Of a stretch of 64,000 nucleotides of DNA, positions 11,973 to 22,432 are shown piece by piece. Both the position numbers and the translations under genes were made by a program. A model generated the notes under the pieces. That model was not told the DNA's origin, did no database searches, and was given only the letters and a program-made list of their open reading frames with translations. Numbering within the stretch: the stretch's first letter is position 1; each line of letters starts with the position of its first letter. Source of the DNA: Actinomucor elegans (taxonomy: Eukaryota; Mucoromycota; Mucoromycetes; Mucorales; Mucoraceae); contig JAMSLZ010000004.1 in NCBI GenBank assembly GCA_026027325.1, positions 1,984,001 through 2,048,000 of the forward strand, given 5' to 3'.

Positions 11973-13066
11973 ATGACAAAAAACAAAAAGACTACACCTT
12001 TAGAAATACTAGAAAGCAAAAAGCGTGTTAATGTGTGTGCACCCATGGTGCGATACAGCAAACTTGCTTTTCGAGAATTAGTTAGAAAGTAAGAATTTCA
12101 ATGAATCGCTTCCAAATACTAATTCCTATCTAGGTACAATACAGACATTGTATATACACCCATGATCTTGGCCGATGTATTCAAAAGCTCAGAATTTGCT
12201 CGATCTTCGGATTTTTCAACTAATTATAAAGACGATCCAGTCGTTGTTCAATTTGCAGCGCATAACGGAGCCGATTTGGCTGACGCAGCCGAACTTGTAT
12301 CGCCTTATGCTGGCGGTATCGATATTAACTGCGGTTGTCCTCAGAAATGGGCTTACCAAGAGAGAATTGGAGCTTATTTAATGCAAGATCCCGAGAATGT
12401 TCGAGATATGATTCGCACAGTAAAGGGCAGAGTCAATATACCCTGTAGTATCAAAATTCGAGTCCACGATGATTTGAAGTAAGTCGAGTGGTGACTGAAT
12501 TTGAGCTGTTAAACTCACATCATGACATAGAACTACATACGAGTTTGTAAAAAGAGCAGAATCTGTAGGTGTGGATTTTCTGACCGTGCATGGACGTACT
12601 AGACTGCAAAAGTCGACCGAACCAGTGAATTTTGAGGGTATCAAGCTTGTCAAAGAGTCAATTAATGTGCCAGTCATTGCCAATGGTAGTATATTCTCGC
12701 TCAAGGATGCCGATGAAATGTATGAAAAAACAGGCGTGGATGGTGTTATGTCTGCAAGAGGTTTATTGCAGAATCCAGCGTTATTTGCAGGGTATGAGGT
12801 TACGCCTTGGGAATGCATCGAGGTAAAGCAAAACCAAAATTTTAAGAAGTTGATGCGATATTTACTTTATGGTTTAATAGGAATATGTTAAATTAGCTCT
12901 GGGATATGGTACCAACTCATTTATTTTTCATCATCATTTGATGTTTATGTTTGAAGATGTGATGAGTAACGCAGAGCGTAAAACATTCAATACACTGTCG
13001 AGCATTCCAGCAATTCTGGATCATTTGGAGGATTATTGGGGCTTGGATTCCTCAAAGTTAGTATAG
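11973..13066 (+). CDS. DUS4: tRNA-dihydrouridine synthase, Dus4 type
   Basis: Four exons (11973-12088, 12134-12478, 12531-12822, 12881-13066) give 312 residues. The enzyme uses FMN and NADPH to reduce uridines in the D-loop of tRNA. Motifs: VCAPMVRYSKLAFREL (FMN-binding start of the barrel), YTPMILAD, VVVQFAAHNGADLADAA, GIDINCGCPQKWA with the catalytic cysteine, SIKIRVHDDLK, LTVHGRTR, VPVIANGSIFS and VDGVMSARGLLQNPALF. The compact size without an added RNA-binding domain and the Met-Val-Arg-Tyr-Ser start favour Dus4 over Dus1-3. All four exons join in phase. The stop is 7 bp from the stop of the opposing gene. Confidence 0.9.
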
Positions 13067-13073
13067 ATGTTTA

Positions 13074-14040
13074 TTAGACTTTCTTGTTTGAAGCTACTTT
13101 ATCTACCACTTTATCACATATTTGCTGAAATACAGGGAATAAATTTGATTTTTCAAACATGTTAACATAAGAACCAGAGCCTTCTGTTTCTACCATACTA
13201 GTAAATCCTGGATCAATAGGTACTCTACCAAAGAACTCGATATCATAATCCTTTGCCATTGATTCTCCACCACCAGAAGAGAAGATGTTTGTACATTCCT
13301 ATGATACTTCAGTAACCCATCTTCAAAACATTCCTACAGTATACTTACAGCACAGTGTGGACATACAAATCCACTCATATTCTCCACTACACCAAGAATG
13401 GGTAATTTGACTTTGTTACAGAATGAAATCTCTTTTCGGACGTCAGCAATAGCGACACCTTGAGGTGTAGTAACAATCACTGCGCCATCAGGATTAAACT
13501 CTTTAAGATACTCCACTATACCGATATGCTCATCCGATGTTCCCGGGGGTGTATCAATTAACAAGTAATCCAATTCTCCCCAATACACATCTTGCAGAAA
13601 CTGTTTAATCATAGCTTGGTAATAAGTTAGTATAAAATAGTTGCAAATTCATATGATAATACCATTCTTCTTGGGTCCTCTCCATACTACCGAGTCGTTT
13701 TTATTTGTTAATAGAAATCCAATCGACATACAAGACAATTGTTGGTTTTCATCAGCGTAAACCGGCACCCAACTATAAAAAATCATAGAGATATGAGTAA
13801 GCTGTATATATTGAAAGTTGATATATACCCTTGTGAAGCTTGGTGCACTTTCTTTCCATCTAAACCCAACATACGAGGAATGCTTGGGCCTGTAAGATCA
13901 ATGTCAAGAACACCTACTTTCTTTCCTTGATGTACTAAACCAAGTGCAAGTTGTGTTGTGACAGAAGACTTGCCTACACCTCCTTTTCCCGAAAGAACAA
14001 GCACGATATTTTTAATGTTGGATAGATTGATTTCTGACAT
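13074..14040 (-). CDS. CFD1: Cytosolic Fe-S cluster assembly factor Cfd1/Nubp2
   Basis: Four exons (14040-13829, 13772-13663, 13614-13349, 13298-13074) encode 270 residues. It is a Mrp/NBP35-family P-loop ATPase that, with Nbp35, scaffolds Fe-S clusters in the cytosol. Motifs: [10 protein letters not shown] (deviant Walker A), [50 protein letters not shown] (Walker B) and the cluster-binding CPHC followed by a further Cys in [18 protein letters not shown]; the CxxC is split by the third intron. Absence of the N-terminal ferredoxin-like Cys cluster separates it from Nbp35. It opposes Dus4 tail to tail. Confidence 0.92.
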
Positions 14041-14429
14041 GAGCTCTTTTGCTTATTAATAATTCAAAAGAGTTTACAACTTGGCTGATCTTTTATATTT
14101 GCTCAAACTTGAGGCTCCGTTTCATGTTCCGGTAGATTTTGTTTCAATCTACTAAAGCTAACTTGAGCTAAAACGATTCACACAAAAAAATAAAATACAT
14201 ACCAGTGTAGATTCTGAGCCGAAAGAAACAAAGTCGTGTTGTTGAGTATGCCCTTATTATCAAATAATAATGATGATAATAACGTAAAGGTATGCTTACT
14301 GGTATAAATCTTTCTCAAACCTTACTGGATACCAGTGATTTATATTTATTTATAAGAGCTTTACAATCAATTTATATCACACTATGAAAATTGAAAATAC
14401 GAATTAAAGAAGTAACGAATTTCATTAGG
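14041..14429. other. Intergenic between CFD1 and the repeat block
   Basis: Holds the CFD1 promoter. No further coding sequence was seen. The repeat-derived DNA begins near 14430. Confidence 0.5.
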
Positions 14430-14498
14430 AAGCCGTTATTGTAAAAAAAAGTATTGCATGTATTTGTCTCTGAAATAAGATGTTCTTCCTGAGAAAAC
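14430..14498 (-). mobile_element. Fragment of the 3' end of the DDE transposon
   Basis: Read on the minus strand, this stretch resembles 22352-22417: both contain AACATCTTATTT, then AGAGACAAAT, CATGCAAT and a T-run followed by TTACAAT. The similarity stops just before the terminal inverted repeat. It is joined directly to LINE sequence at 14499, while on the right side about 1.6 kb of further LINE and transposon sequence lies between the same two parts. A deletion on the left side is the simplest reading. Confidence 0.55.
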
Positions 14499-15530
14499 AG
14501 TATCGGTGTTCATGATATAAGAGGCTACGAGCTTAATCCACACAACAGTTATCATTTGAGGTGAATTAGGTTGTATATCATTAAAAGATGTACTTAATAG
14601 AGGAATATACCACCTTAATTGTAAAACTTGATGTTGGCTATGGGAATCAATAATTCCCAATTCATTTTCTATTATGGCTCGTTTCACCGAGTCTCAAGCG
14701 TGGCGAGCCAGTATTTTCTTATCAGAGATGAAGCAGGTGAGCTTTTGTTCTAGTCGATCAAAAAAAAAAAAAAAAAAAAAAAAATGTATCGCTTGGATTG
14801 AATATTCGAAGGCAATGTCATATCCTCGAAAGAATCAAACTGTTAACAACGGTTGCGCGTCCCTTGCATGATAAACCCCGATGAAAGTGGCGTTCCAGTT
14901 GTGTATTCATACTCCCCAGTAGTCGTCCTTCTATATATTGAAGATATGATTTAGATTGGATGACATGAAAGCCAAGCTAAGCCAGCGGTACTGATGAATC
15001 ACAACCCTAAATCTCTATGATGTCCACAGATTCCAAGGTAGGCTACTAATCATGGTTAATCGCATTGCCTCGAAGAAATAAGACTTGTGATTTAAATACA
15101 TTCAGTTTACCATTTGATGCCTGCCGATAAACCTCCAAGTATGCCATGAGTTGGCGACATTCAGTCAGATTATTCAAGAAAATTAGTAGATCATCTGCAT
15201 ACGCTAAGACTTTCAATTTGACGGTTTCTGGGGAGATTGGCATAATATTCATCATCTTAGCTACTGGTGTTATGCCTGTGATTGTATCATCTGTTAAAAT
15301 GCATTGAATCAGGGGTTCTATGGTTAGGCTGAACAAGATTGATGATAGAGAGTCTCTTTGGCGTAAATCTCTTTGTTGATTCACCGTTTCAGAGATAAAG
15401 CCATTGATATTAATCCCTATCCTAGCCTGAAAGAAGAAGCTGATAGCGGTTGTGTGTTTGGGTAGATCAAACCGCGTCAACATCGCTTCCAGGCAGCGAT
15501 TGTGTACATAGTCATCAGCTTTTTAAAAGA
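14499..15530 (-). pseudogene. Decayed LINE ORF2 fragment (inverted copy)
   Basis: Mirror image of 19705-20726. The open piece at 15483-15046 on the minus strand encodes 145 residues identical to the right-arm copy, including the reverse-transcriptase catalytic AYADDLLIF. Further on, LSCKGRATVVNSLILSR-like and LRWYIPLLS-like segments occur in other frames, broken by stops and by a poly-A run. No complete ORF remains. Confidence 0.8.
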
Positions 15531-15864
15531 ATGCAACAACTTAAAAAAAATTAGCGCGACATCATTTTAGCAAAAGGTGTACAAGGATTACCAGGACATG
15601 CAACAATGCTCCTCTGGATATATTAAGAAACTCAATTCAGCACTTTGCTAATGCTTTTTCAAAGTGTTTAAATAAAGAGCCTCTTTAATTTAGGCAAGAA
15701 AAACTAAAAGTATTTGTTGGAAAATAAAATTCCATTTGTCGATTGGCGCTGAAGCAATGGTAGAGTAAAGTTGCTGATTTCAAGATATTATATAAATCCA
15801 TTCGAGTAATCATTTATTCCACTGACGTATATAAACCAGCCAATAAAATGACATTGCTTTTGAC

Positions 15865-16579
15865 TGCTTTTATGGCTGCGTTTATGGCTGCGTTTATGCC
15901 TGCGTTTATGCCTGCGTTTATGCCTGCGTTTATGGCTGCGTTTATGGCTGCGTTTATGGCTGCGTTTATGCCTGCGTTTATGCCTGCGTTTATGCCTGCG
16001 TTTATGCCTGCGTTTATGCCTGCGTTTATGCCTGCGTTTATGCCTGCGTTTATGCCTGCGTTTATGCCTGCGTTTATGGCTGCGTTTATGCCTGCGTTTA
16101 TGCCTGCGTTTATGCCTGCGTTTATGCCTGCGTTTATGCCTGCGTTTATGCCTGCGTTTATGCCTGCGTTTATGCCTGCGTTTATGCCTGCGTTTATGGC
16201 TGCGTTTATGGCTGCGTTTATGGCTGCGTTTATGGCTGCGTTTATGGCTGCGTTTATGGCTGCGCTTATGGCTGCGTTTATGGCTGCGTTTATGGCTGCG
16301 TTTATGGCTGCGTTTATGGCTGCGTTTATGGCTGCGTTTATGGCTGCGTTTATGGCTGCGTTTATGGCTGCGTTTATGGCTGCGCTTATGGCTGCGTTTA
16401 TGGCTGCGTTTATGGCTGCGTTTATGGCTGCGTTTATGGCTGCGCTTATGGCTGCGTTTATGGCTGCGTTTATGGCTGCGTTTATGGCTGCGTTTATGGC
16501 TGCGTTTATGGCTGCGTTTATGGCTGCGCTTATGGCTGCGTTTATGGCTGCGTTTATGGCTGCGTTTATGGCTGCGTTT
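15865..16579. repeat. 12-bp tandem array, left (about 60 units)
   Basis: Head-to-tail copies of TGCGTTTATGGC and TGCGTTTATGCC, with a few TGCGCTTATGGC. The G/C variant at one position alternates in blocks: mostly CC-type early and GG-type late. The unit is a multiple of three, so several frames stay open on both strands (MAAF/MPAF one way, HKRS/HKRR the other). These frames are a by-product of the repeat. The array lies beside the 3' end of the zinc-finger gene. Confidence 0.95.
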
Positions 16580-16664
16580 GTAAAGCTTCTGTTTTTTCAC
16601 ACTCATATTTTATTTACTATAGTGGTATTATTTACGATAAAAGAAGGTATATAGCATACACAAA

Positions 16665-18425
16665 TTATTTACGTGGTATTTCTGTTGATATCGATGTGGT
16701 GGGGATTACGATGGTTGGTGTTTTATCTAGACAATGATCCAGCCAGTTGCAGTCATCAATAAGTTTACTATCACGCTTTCTCACAGACTCAAATACACCC
16801 TTGACCAATTCTTTTAAAGAGTAGACTTGCACGAGTATTGGCAACACATTTTCTCCAAAACTTGTAACATCAGTAGGTATTTGAAGGGCTTTACCATCAG
16901 TGATTCTTGTAATATATCCTTTGGGCCTATCAGCTATAAGCACTTTCATATGCAACCCTGTGAATTGACAAACATAGAACATGTACCAGTCCATCATATA
17001 GACACTATATCAAATCATTTTATATTTTACCTGAATGTACTACACCTATAGTAAATAAGTGGCTATAGTCACCTTTCTTTTCTTTACCAAGTAAATCCAG
17101 CATATCTTTTAAGACTTTTGGAAGTTTCACTCCTCTTTCCTTTATCATTTTGTTTCCATTAAGGTTGTAATCTTTATCAACTTCTGATGCACCATATTCA
17201 AGGCTGCTGACATTTTTTGGATTGCTTTCACGGATTAAGAAATCAAATCGGCGGCCCATTGGTTTACGAACATGGTTATTAACGTCGCCGATGGACCTTT
17301 TGAGACTTTTTCTAATGGAAGATGCCATGGAGGCTCCTTCCCCTCTAGAGACGTTTGACGGTTAATCCCAAAAAATTAAATAAAAATGTATAAAAATGAG
17401 CCCACCTGATTATCTCAAGTCCTTCTAAATTGCCAAAAACGCGGTCTATTATGCACCAAATATGAATGTTGTACCAATTCTCCAAATGGTCTTTCATCAA
17501 ACTGCCGTTTTCGTATTCCTTTACAAGTGTGTATACAGAATGCTTTATCCAATCTAAATCGAAGTGTTTTTTATGATCATAGTATTCCTCCCAGCTTTGT
17601 TTTTCATTAAGTACACTTCTAATATCAGCAGTTGATTGGCGGTTGAATTTGTTCAAATACTGTTTAATATCATCAGGCAATACTATAGGCTTGGGGCTCT
17701 TGTATATCTTGATTTCCTCAATTTCTTCTTTTGTGAATATACCATTTTTAATATATGATTCAGAATCATTAGGATCAAAAATCAGTGATTGAGAAGGATG
17801 ATCTTCAATTTGAGACTTTCCAAAAGCATACAAACCGTCCTCCACTTTTGTCCCAGTAGAGAGAATCCACTTGTCATTATGTTTTAAGGTTCTAAAGAAT
17901 TCCTCTACTTCAGATCTTGGTTTTGCAGCTATTAAAAGCCGATGAATAAAAAATATTATACTACTACTTTGTTTCAACACCTACTATGGATTTCTTGAAG
18001 ATGGCTTCCAAGCTCAATCGTAGTATCGAAATGAAGTGTACAGCTTGGACAACCAAAGTTTTTTATTACATCTTGCTATTAATGGAAAAAGAGAGTTTGA
18101 GAAAAAAAAGTGTGAAAGTTCAATTATAAGTACTTACTCTTGATTTGGCGATAGAGGCAGAAATATATTTTTTGCTTGAGCGCGAAATATTAGATATAAG
18201 AAAAGCTTTGCGATGGTATATTTGTACTTACGTTTTTGTGTTATATGTCCTACTTTTCGTACTTGGATAGTTTATCCCTATAATATTAAACATATTATAA
18301 TAGAGTTATATTTTAAATATTAACATAGATACCTTCAAAAGTTTCATAATGATCTCTTAAGTTTCGAGCATTAGAAAACTTGTGTTCACAAAGATGGCAG
18401 TTGTATATTATTATGTAGTATTTTA
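16665..18425 (-). CDS. C2H2 zinc-finger protein with PD-(D/E)XK-like C-terminal half
   Basis: Seven exons can be joined in frame: about 18425-18333, then two short exons near 18290-18235 and 18170-18132, 18075-17985, 17928-17406, 17344-17031, 16957-16665. No ATG is visible in the first exon, so the 5' end is open. Features in order: a zinc-finger-like C-x2-C-x12-H (NCHLCEHKFSNARNLRDH), a second finger (CPSCTLHFDTTIELGSH with a further His), a middle part with KWILSTGTKVED, then MGRRFDFLIRES and LEYGASEVDK, which resemble the D...ExxE signature of PD-(D/E)XK folds, LPKVLKDMLDLL, and VHSGLHMKVLIADRPKGY. I recognise this as a large, functionally uncharacterised family in Mucorales. Nuclease activity is an inference from motif shape. 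The gene sits exactly between the two inverted 12-bp arrays. Confidence 0.72.
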
Positions 18426-18620
18426 TATTAGACACTATTATATTTTAAAAAAGAGATTTAATTGAAAACAATTTTTGATGATCAACAATATTTAAGTACT
18501 TTTAATGCAAGAGTAGGGTTGATTATGTTGAAGATAAAACAAAAAGATAGTATCAAGTAGCAAGTTGTGTCAAAAATAGGATATCGCGTAGAATATTGGA
18601 TAGCCACAACCATGAGCATA

Positions 18621-19363
18621 GTCATAAACGCAGTCATAAACGCAGGCATAAACGCAGGCATAAACGCAGGCATAAACGCAGGCATAAACGCAGCCATAAA
18701 CGCAGGCATAAACGCAGCCATAAACGCAGCCATAAACGCAGGCATAAGCGCAGCCATAAACGCAGGCATAAACGCAGGCATAAACGCAGCCATAAACGCA
18801 GGCATAAACGCAGCCATAAGCGCAGGCATAAACGCAGCCATAAACGCAGCCATAAACGCAGGCATAAACGCAGCCATAAACGCAGGCATAAACGCAGCCA
18901 TAAACGCAGGCATAAACGCAGCCATAAACGCAGGCATAAACGCAGCCATAAACGCAGGCATAAACGCAGCCATAAACGCAGCCATAAACGCAGCCATAAA
19001 CGCAGCCATAAACGCAGGCATAAACGCAGGCATAAACGCAGGCATAAACGCAGGCATAAACGCAGGCATAAACGCAGGCATAAACGCAGGCATAACGCAG
19101 GCATAAACGCAGGCATAAACGCAGGCATAAACGCAGGCATAAACGCAGGCATAAACGCAGGCATAAACGCAGCCATAAACGCAGGCATAAACGCAGGCAT
19201 AAACGCAGGCATAAACGCAGGCATAAACGCAGGCATAAACGCAGGCATAAACGCAGGCATAAACGCAGCCATAAACGCAGCCATAAACGCAGCCATAAAC
19301 GCAGGCATAAACGCAGGCATAAACGCAGGCATAAACGCAGCCATAAACGCAGCCATAAAAGCA
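18621..19363. repeat. 12-bp tandem array, right (about 62 units)
   Basis: Units GCCATAAACGCA and GGCATAAACGCA, the reverse complement of the left array. One unit near 19090 lacks a base, which breaks the otherwise open frames. GG- and CC-type units are interspersed in a different order from the left array, so the arrays have rearranged or mutated since duplication. It lies directly upstream of the zinc-finger gene. Confidence 0.95.
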
Positions 19364-20726
19364 GTCAAAAGCAATGTCATTTTATTGGCTGGTTTATATA
19401 CGTCAGTGGAATAAATGATTACTCGAATGGATTTATATAATATCTTGAAATCAGCAACTTTACTCTACCATTGCTTCAGCGCCAATCGACAAATGGAATT
19501 TTATTTTCCAACAAATACTTTTAGTTTTTCTTGCCTAAATTAAAGAGGCTCTTTATTTAAACACTTTGAAAAAGCATTAGCAAAGTGCTGAATTGAGTTT
19601 CTTAATATATCCAGAGGAGCATTGTTGCATGTCCTGGTAATCCTTGTACACCTTTTGCTAAAATGATGTCGCGCTAATTTTTTTTAAGTTGTTGCATTCT
19701 TTTAAAAAGCTGATGACTATGTACACAATCGCTGCCTGGAAGCGATGTTGACGCGGTTTGATCTACCCAAACACACAACCGCTATCAGCTTCTTCTTTCA
19801 GGCTAGGATAGGGATTAATATCAATGGCTTTATCTCTGAAACGGTGAATCAACAAAGAGATTTACGCCAAAGAGACTCTCTATCATCAATCTTGTTCAGC
19901 CTAACCATAGAACCCCTGATTCAATGCATTTTAACAGATGATACAATCACAGGCATAACACCAGTAGCTAAGATGATGAATATTATGCCAATCTCCCCAG
20001 AAACCGTCAAATTGAAAGTCTTAGCGTATGCAGATGATCTACTAATTTTCTTGAATAATCTGACTGAATGTCGCCAACTCATGGCATACTTGGAGGTTTA
20101 TCGGCAGGCATCAAATGGTAAACTGAATGTATTTAAATCACAAGTCTTATTTCTTCGAGGCAATGCGATTAACCATGATTAGTAGCCTACCTTGGAATCT
20201 GTGGACATCATAGAGATTTAGGGTTGTGATTCATCAGTACCGCTGGCTTAGCTTGGCTTTCATGTCATCCAATCTAAATCATATCTTCAATATATAGAAG
20301 GACGACTACTGGGGAGTATGAATACACAACTGGAACGCCACTTTCATCGGGGTTTATCATGCAAGGGACGCGCAACCGTTGTTAACAGTTTGATTCTTTC
20401 GAGGATATGACATTGCCTTCGAATATTCAATCCAAGCGATACATTTTTTTTTTTTTTTTTTTTTTGATCGACTAGAACAAAAGCTCACCTGCTTCATCTC
20501 TGATAAGAAAATACTGGCTCGCCACGCTTGAGACTCGGTGAAACGAGCCATAATAGAAAATGAATTGGGAATTATTGATTCCCATAGCCAACATCAAGTT
20601 TTACGATTAAGGTGGTATATTCCTCTATTAAGTACATCTTTTAATGATATACAACCTAATTCACCTCAAATGATAACTGTTGTGTGGATTAAGCTCGTAG
20701 CCTCTTATATCATGAACACCGATACT
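18621..20726. repeat. Right arm of the long inverted repeat
   Basis: Mirror copy of 14499-16579. From inside to outside: 12-bp array, about 300 bp of sequence without recognised coding content (19364-19659), the 13-bp terminal repeat of the DDE element, then LINE sequence. Unlike the left arm, the LINE sequence continues beyond the end of the repeat, suggesting that the right side is the parental copy. The spacer between the arms is about 2.04 kb. Confidence 0.9.
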
Positions 20727-21950
20727 ATTTTTTCAAGAAACATTACTCCCCAGACGCTGTCAACTGCTGAAACACTGAATCTACATCCGGATTTATGGTA
20801 TTTCTCGTCGAATAGACGAGACAAATTAAAGGTTTTCACTTCTATCTTGTTGCACATCCATGCTCTATTGAAGACAGTGAGTAACCTTCCCGACATAAGA
20901 TATACTGTTGCATTAAAGTTATCACCTGCTATAGTGCCGGAACTACTGATCAATGATGTGTGGTTTCCCATCTCAGATCCACGTCCAATTAAACCCAAAG
21001 CCTACAAACAGGTCCTAGTCAAGAATATTTATATTTATGATAAAAACGCCCAACGCCTGAAATTTCGAACCTCAAATGATCTCTTAAAAAAGTTTCCACT
21101 ATTCGATAAGCGTTTATACACTAATTTGGGACGAGAAACTGTCCAAATGTTCCGGTTTAGTTTGCAATCATGTATTCCTGTCGACAGGACACACCCTCAA
21201 CCCTTGGGAAGTATCACGTCCACTCTAATCAGCTCAACTTACCAGCATACTCTGGAAATACATAAGATTACCAGACAGGTGTATAGGAAAGCAGTACTTT
21301 CGGCAACGCCTACCAAAAGCTTGACCGTATCTAGGGTAAAAGCAGGCTCATAGCATCTATTCTGGAAAGCTAAGCTCAAGTTTGAAGCCAAGAATATCTG
21401 ATATGATATTATACAAGACAAGATCAACACCAACTCAAGGATGCACTGTTTCGTTAGGGACAAGGTTGAATCTCCTTACTGTTAGATATGCTCGGCAATC
21501 AACTCACACTACAAATCATATGTTTGTTACCTGTCAACAGGTATGGCGGATCTGGAAACGCACTCTTCAATATACCTTTTCTCTGGACCAAATCCTTATC
21601 GTATCCTCTATACAAGCCCTTGCAGGTATTTATCTATTACATCTTCCTCTACGCAATACAGAACAATCTACTCTCAAATATCTACTCACCTCTGTTATTG
21701 AGAATGTTTGGAGATACCACCGCCAGTTTACCATCCATGATATACCCTATGATCCGTCTTTAGCTGTAGGGTTAGCTATTAGTTTCGAAAGAAACTGCAC
21801 AGGAAACTTCCCCATCGGTCCTCCCATTCCTCAACCATCCTCTGAATCTTGACTTTAATACTCCAATCTTACTCTGGCTACATATGCTTTTTTGCAAGTT
21901 ATTATTCTTAGCTTATATGCTGGTTTTAATTCTGAATAATACATATACAT
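19705..21950 (+). pseudogene. Decayed LINE (non-LTR retrotransposon) ORF2, 5'-truncated
   Basis: Starts within the reverse-transcriptase domain (ADDYVHNRCLEAMLTRF, then INGFISETVNQQRDLRQRDS) and includes the catalytic AYADDLLIF near 20026-20052. After a stop at 20180 the coding pattern continues in other frames: LERHFHRGLSCKGRATVVNS near 20330, a poly-T insertion, then an open 20538-21353 piece (ILGIID..., LRLRWYIPLLS, HPDLWYFSS) and a C-terminal piece in 21382-21852 with THTTNHMFVTC, the zinc-knuckle-like end typical of these ORF2 proteins, and VIENVWRYHRQF. Frameshifts and stops make it non-functional. The endonuclease part is missing. Confidence 0.8.
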
Positions 21951-21954
21951 AAAG

Positions 21955-22369
21955 TTCGGTGATCTCATAGCGCAACATCCACCAAGATGTGTGATTATTA
22001 CTAAAGATCAATACAAGGATTTATATTATCTCCCTAGATGAGATGGGTATATTTCCTGAGATGAAAGGATATTGTTTGATTATGGACAATGCACTTATAC
22101 ATACGACCAAAGTAATTAAAGAGACGATTGAAGAGCATAGCTACAACTTCATTTACCTACCAGTGTACTATCTAGAGCTCAACCCGATTGAGCAATTTTA
22201 GTCTGTCATCAAGGGCCAAGCGAAGAGAGAGTTCATGCTCCAAAAGGATGCTCTTCCTCAGTAAATAATTGCGGACGCTAGCAACAAAATAACGCAATCT
22301 TCCTTTGAAGGGTTTTCACGTTATTCTGTTAAACGTTTTGACGAGTGTCTGGCAGAACATCTTATTTAA
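21955..22369 (+). pseudogene. 3' part of a DDE-superfamily transposase (IS630/Tc1 type)
   Basis: One reading frame shows LDEMGIFPEMKGYCLIMDNALIHT, then IYLPVYYLELNPIEQF and FSRYSVKRFDECLAEHLI. The Asp of MDNA and the Glu of NPIEQF match the second and third residues of the DDE triad. Two in-frame stops occur: TAG at 22199 where the family has Trp (TGG), and TAA at 22262. The N-terminal half with the helix-turn-helix and first Asp is absent. Confidence 0.75.
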
Positions 22370-22432
22370 GAGACAAATTCATGCAATGCTTTTTTTTTCA
22401 TAAAAAAAATGGTTACAATGCGACATCATTTT

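Larger units (their letters stand above)
14499..16579. repeat. Left arm of a long inverted repeat
   Basis: About 2.08 kb that reads, on the opposite strand, the same as 18621-20726. Differences I noticed outside the 12-bp array are one substitution (near 14624 against 20605) and the length of one poly-A/T run (near 14760 against 20445). The arm holds a decayed LINE reverse-transcriptase fragment, a copy of the 13-bp terminal repeat of the DDE element (15556-15568), a unique-looking part and the 12-bp array. Identity stops abruptly at 14499/20726. Confidence 0.9.
19660..22432 (+). mobile_element. Tc1/mariner-like (DDE) element interrupted by a LINE
   Basis: AAAATGATGTCGC at 19660-19672 and GCGACATCATTTT at 22420-22432 are perfect 13-bp inverted repeats, with weaker similarity continuing outward. 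Just inside the right end lies the 3' part of a DDE transposase. Just inside the left end only about 30 bp of element sequence precede a LINE fragment. I read this as a DNA transposon whose interior was replaced or invaded by LINE sequence. Which repeat bases are the true tip is unclear, and no target-site duplication was established. Confidence 0.5.

Noticed and set aside
15788..16606. Open frame of HKRS/HKRR repeats (minus) and MAAF/MPAF repeats (plus)
   Set aside because: A 12-bp unit without stops keeps several frames open on both strands. No codon bias or domain is seen, and the right copy is frame-broken by one missing base. Best explained as repeat by-product.
15865..19363. CRISPR-like array
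   Set aside because: Units are directly adjacent with no spacers and the context is eukaryotic.
18596..19414. Similar long frames in the right array
   Set aside because: Same reason; after the single-base loss near 19090 the encoded pattern switches frame.
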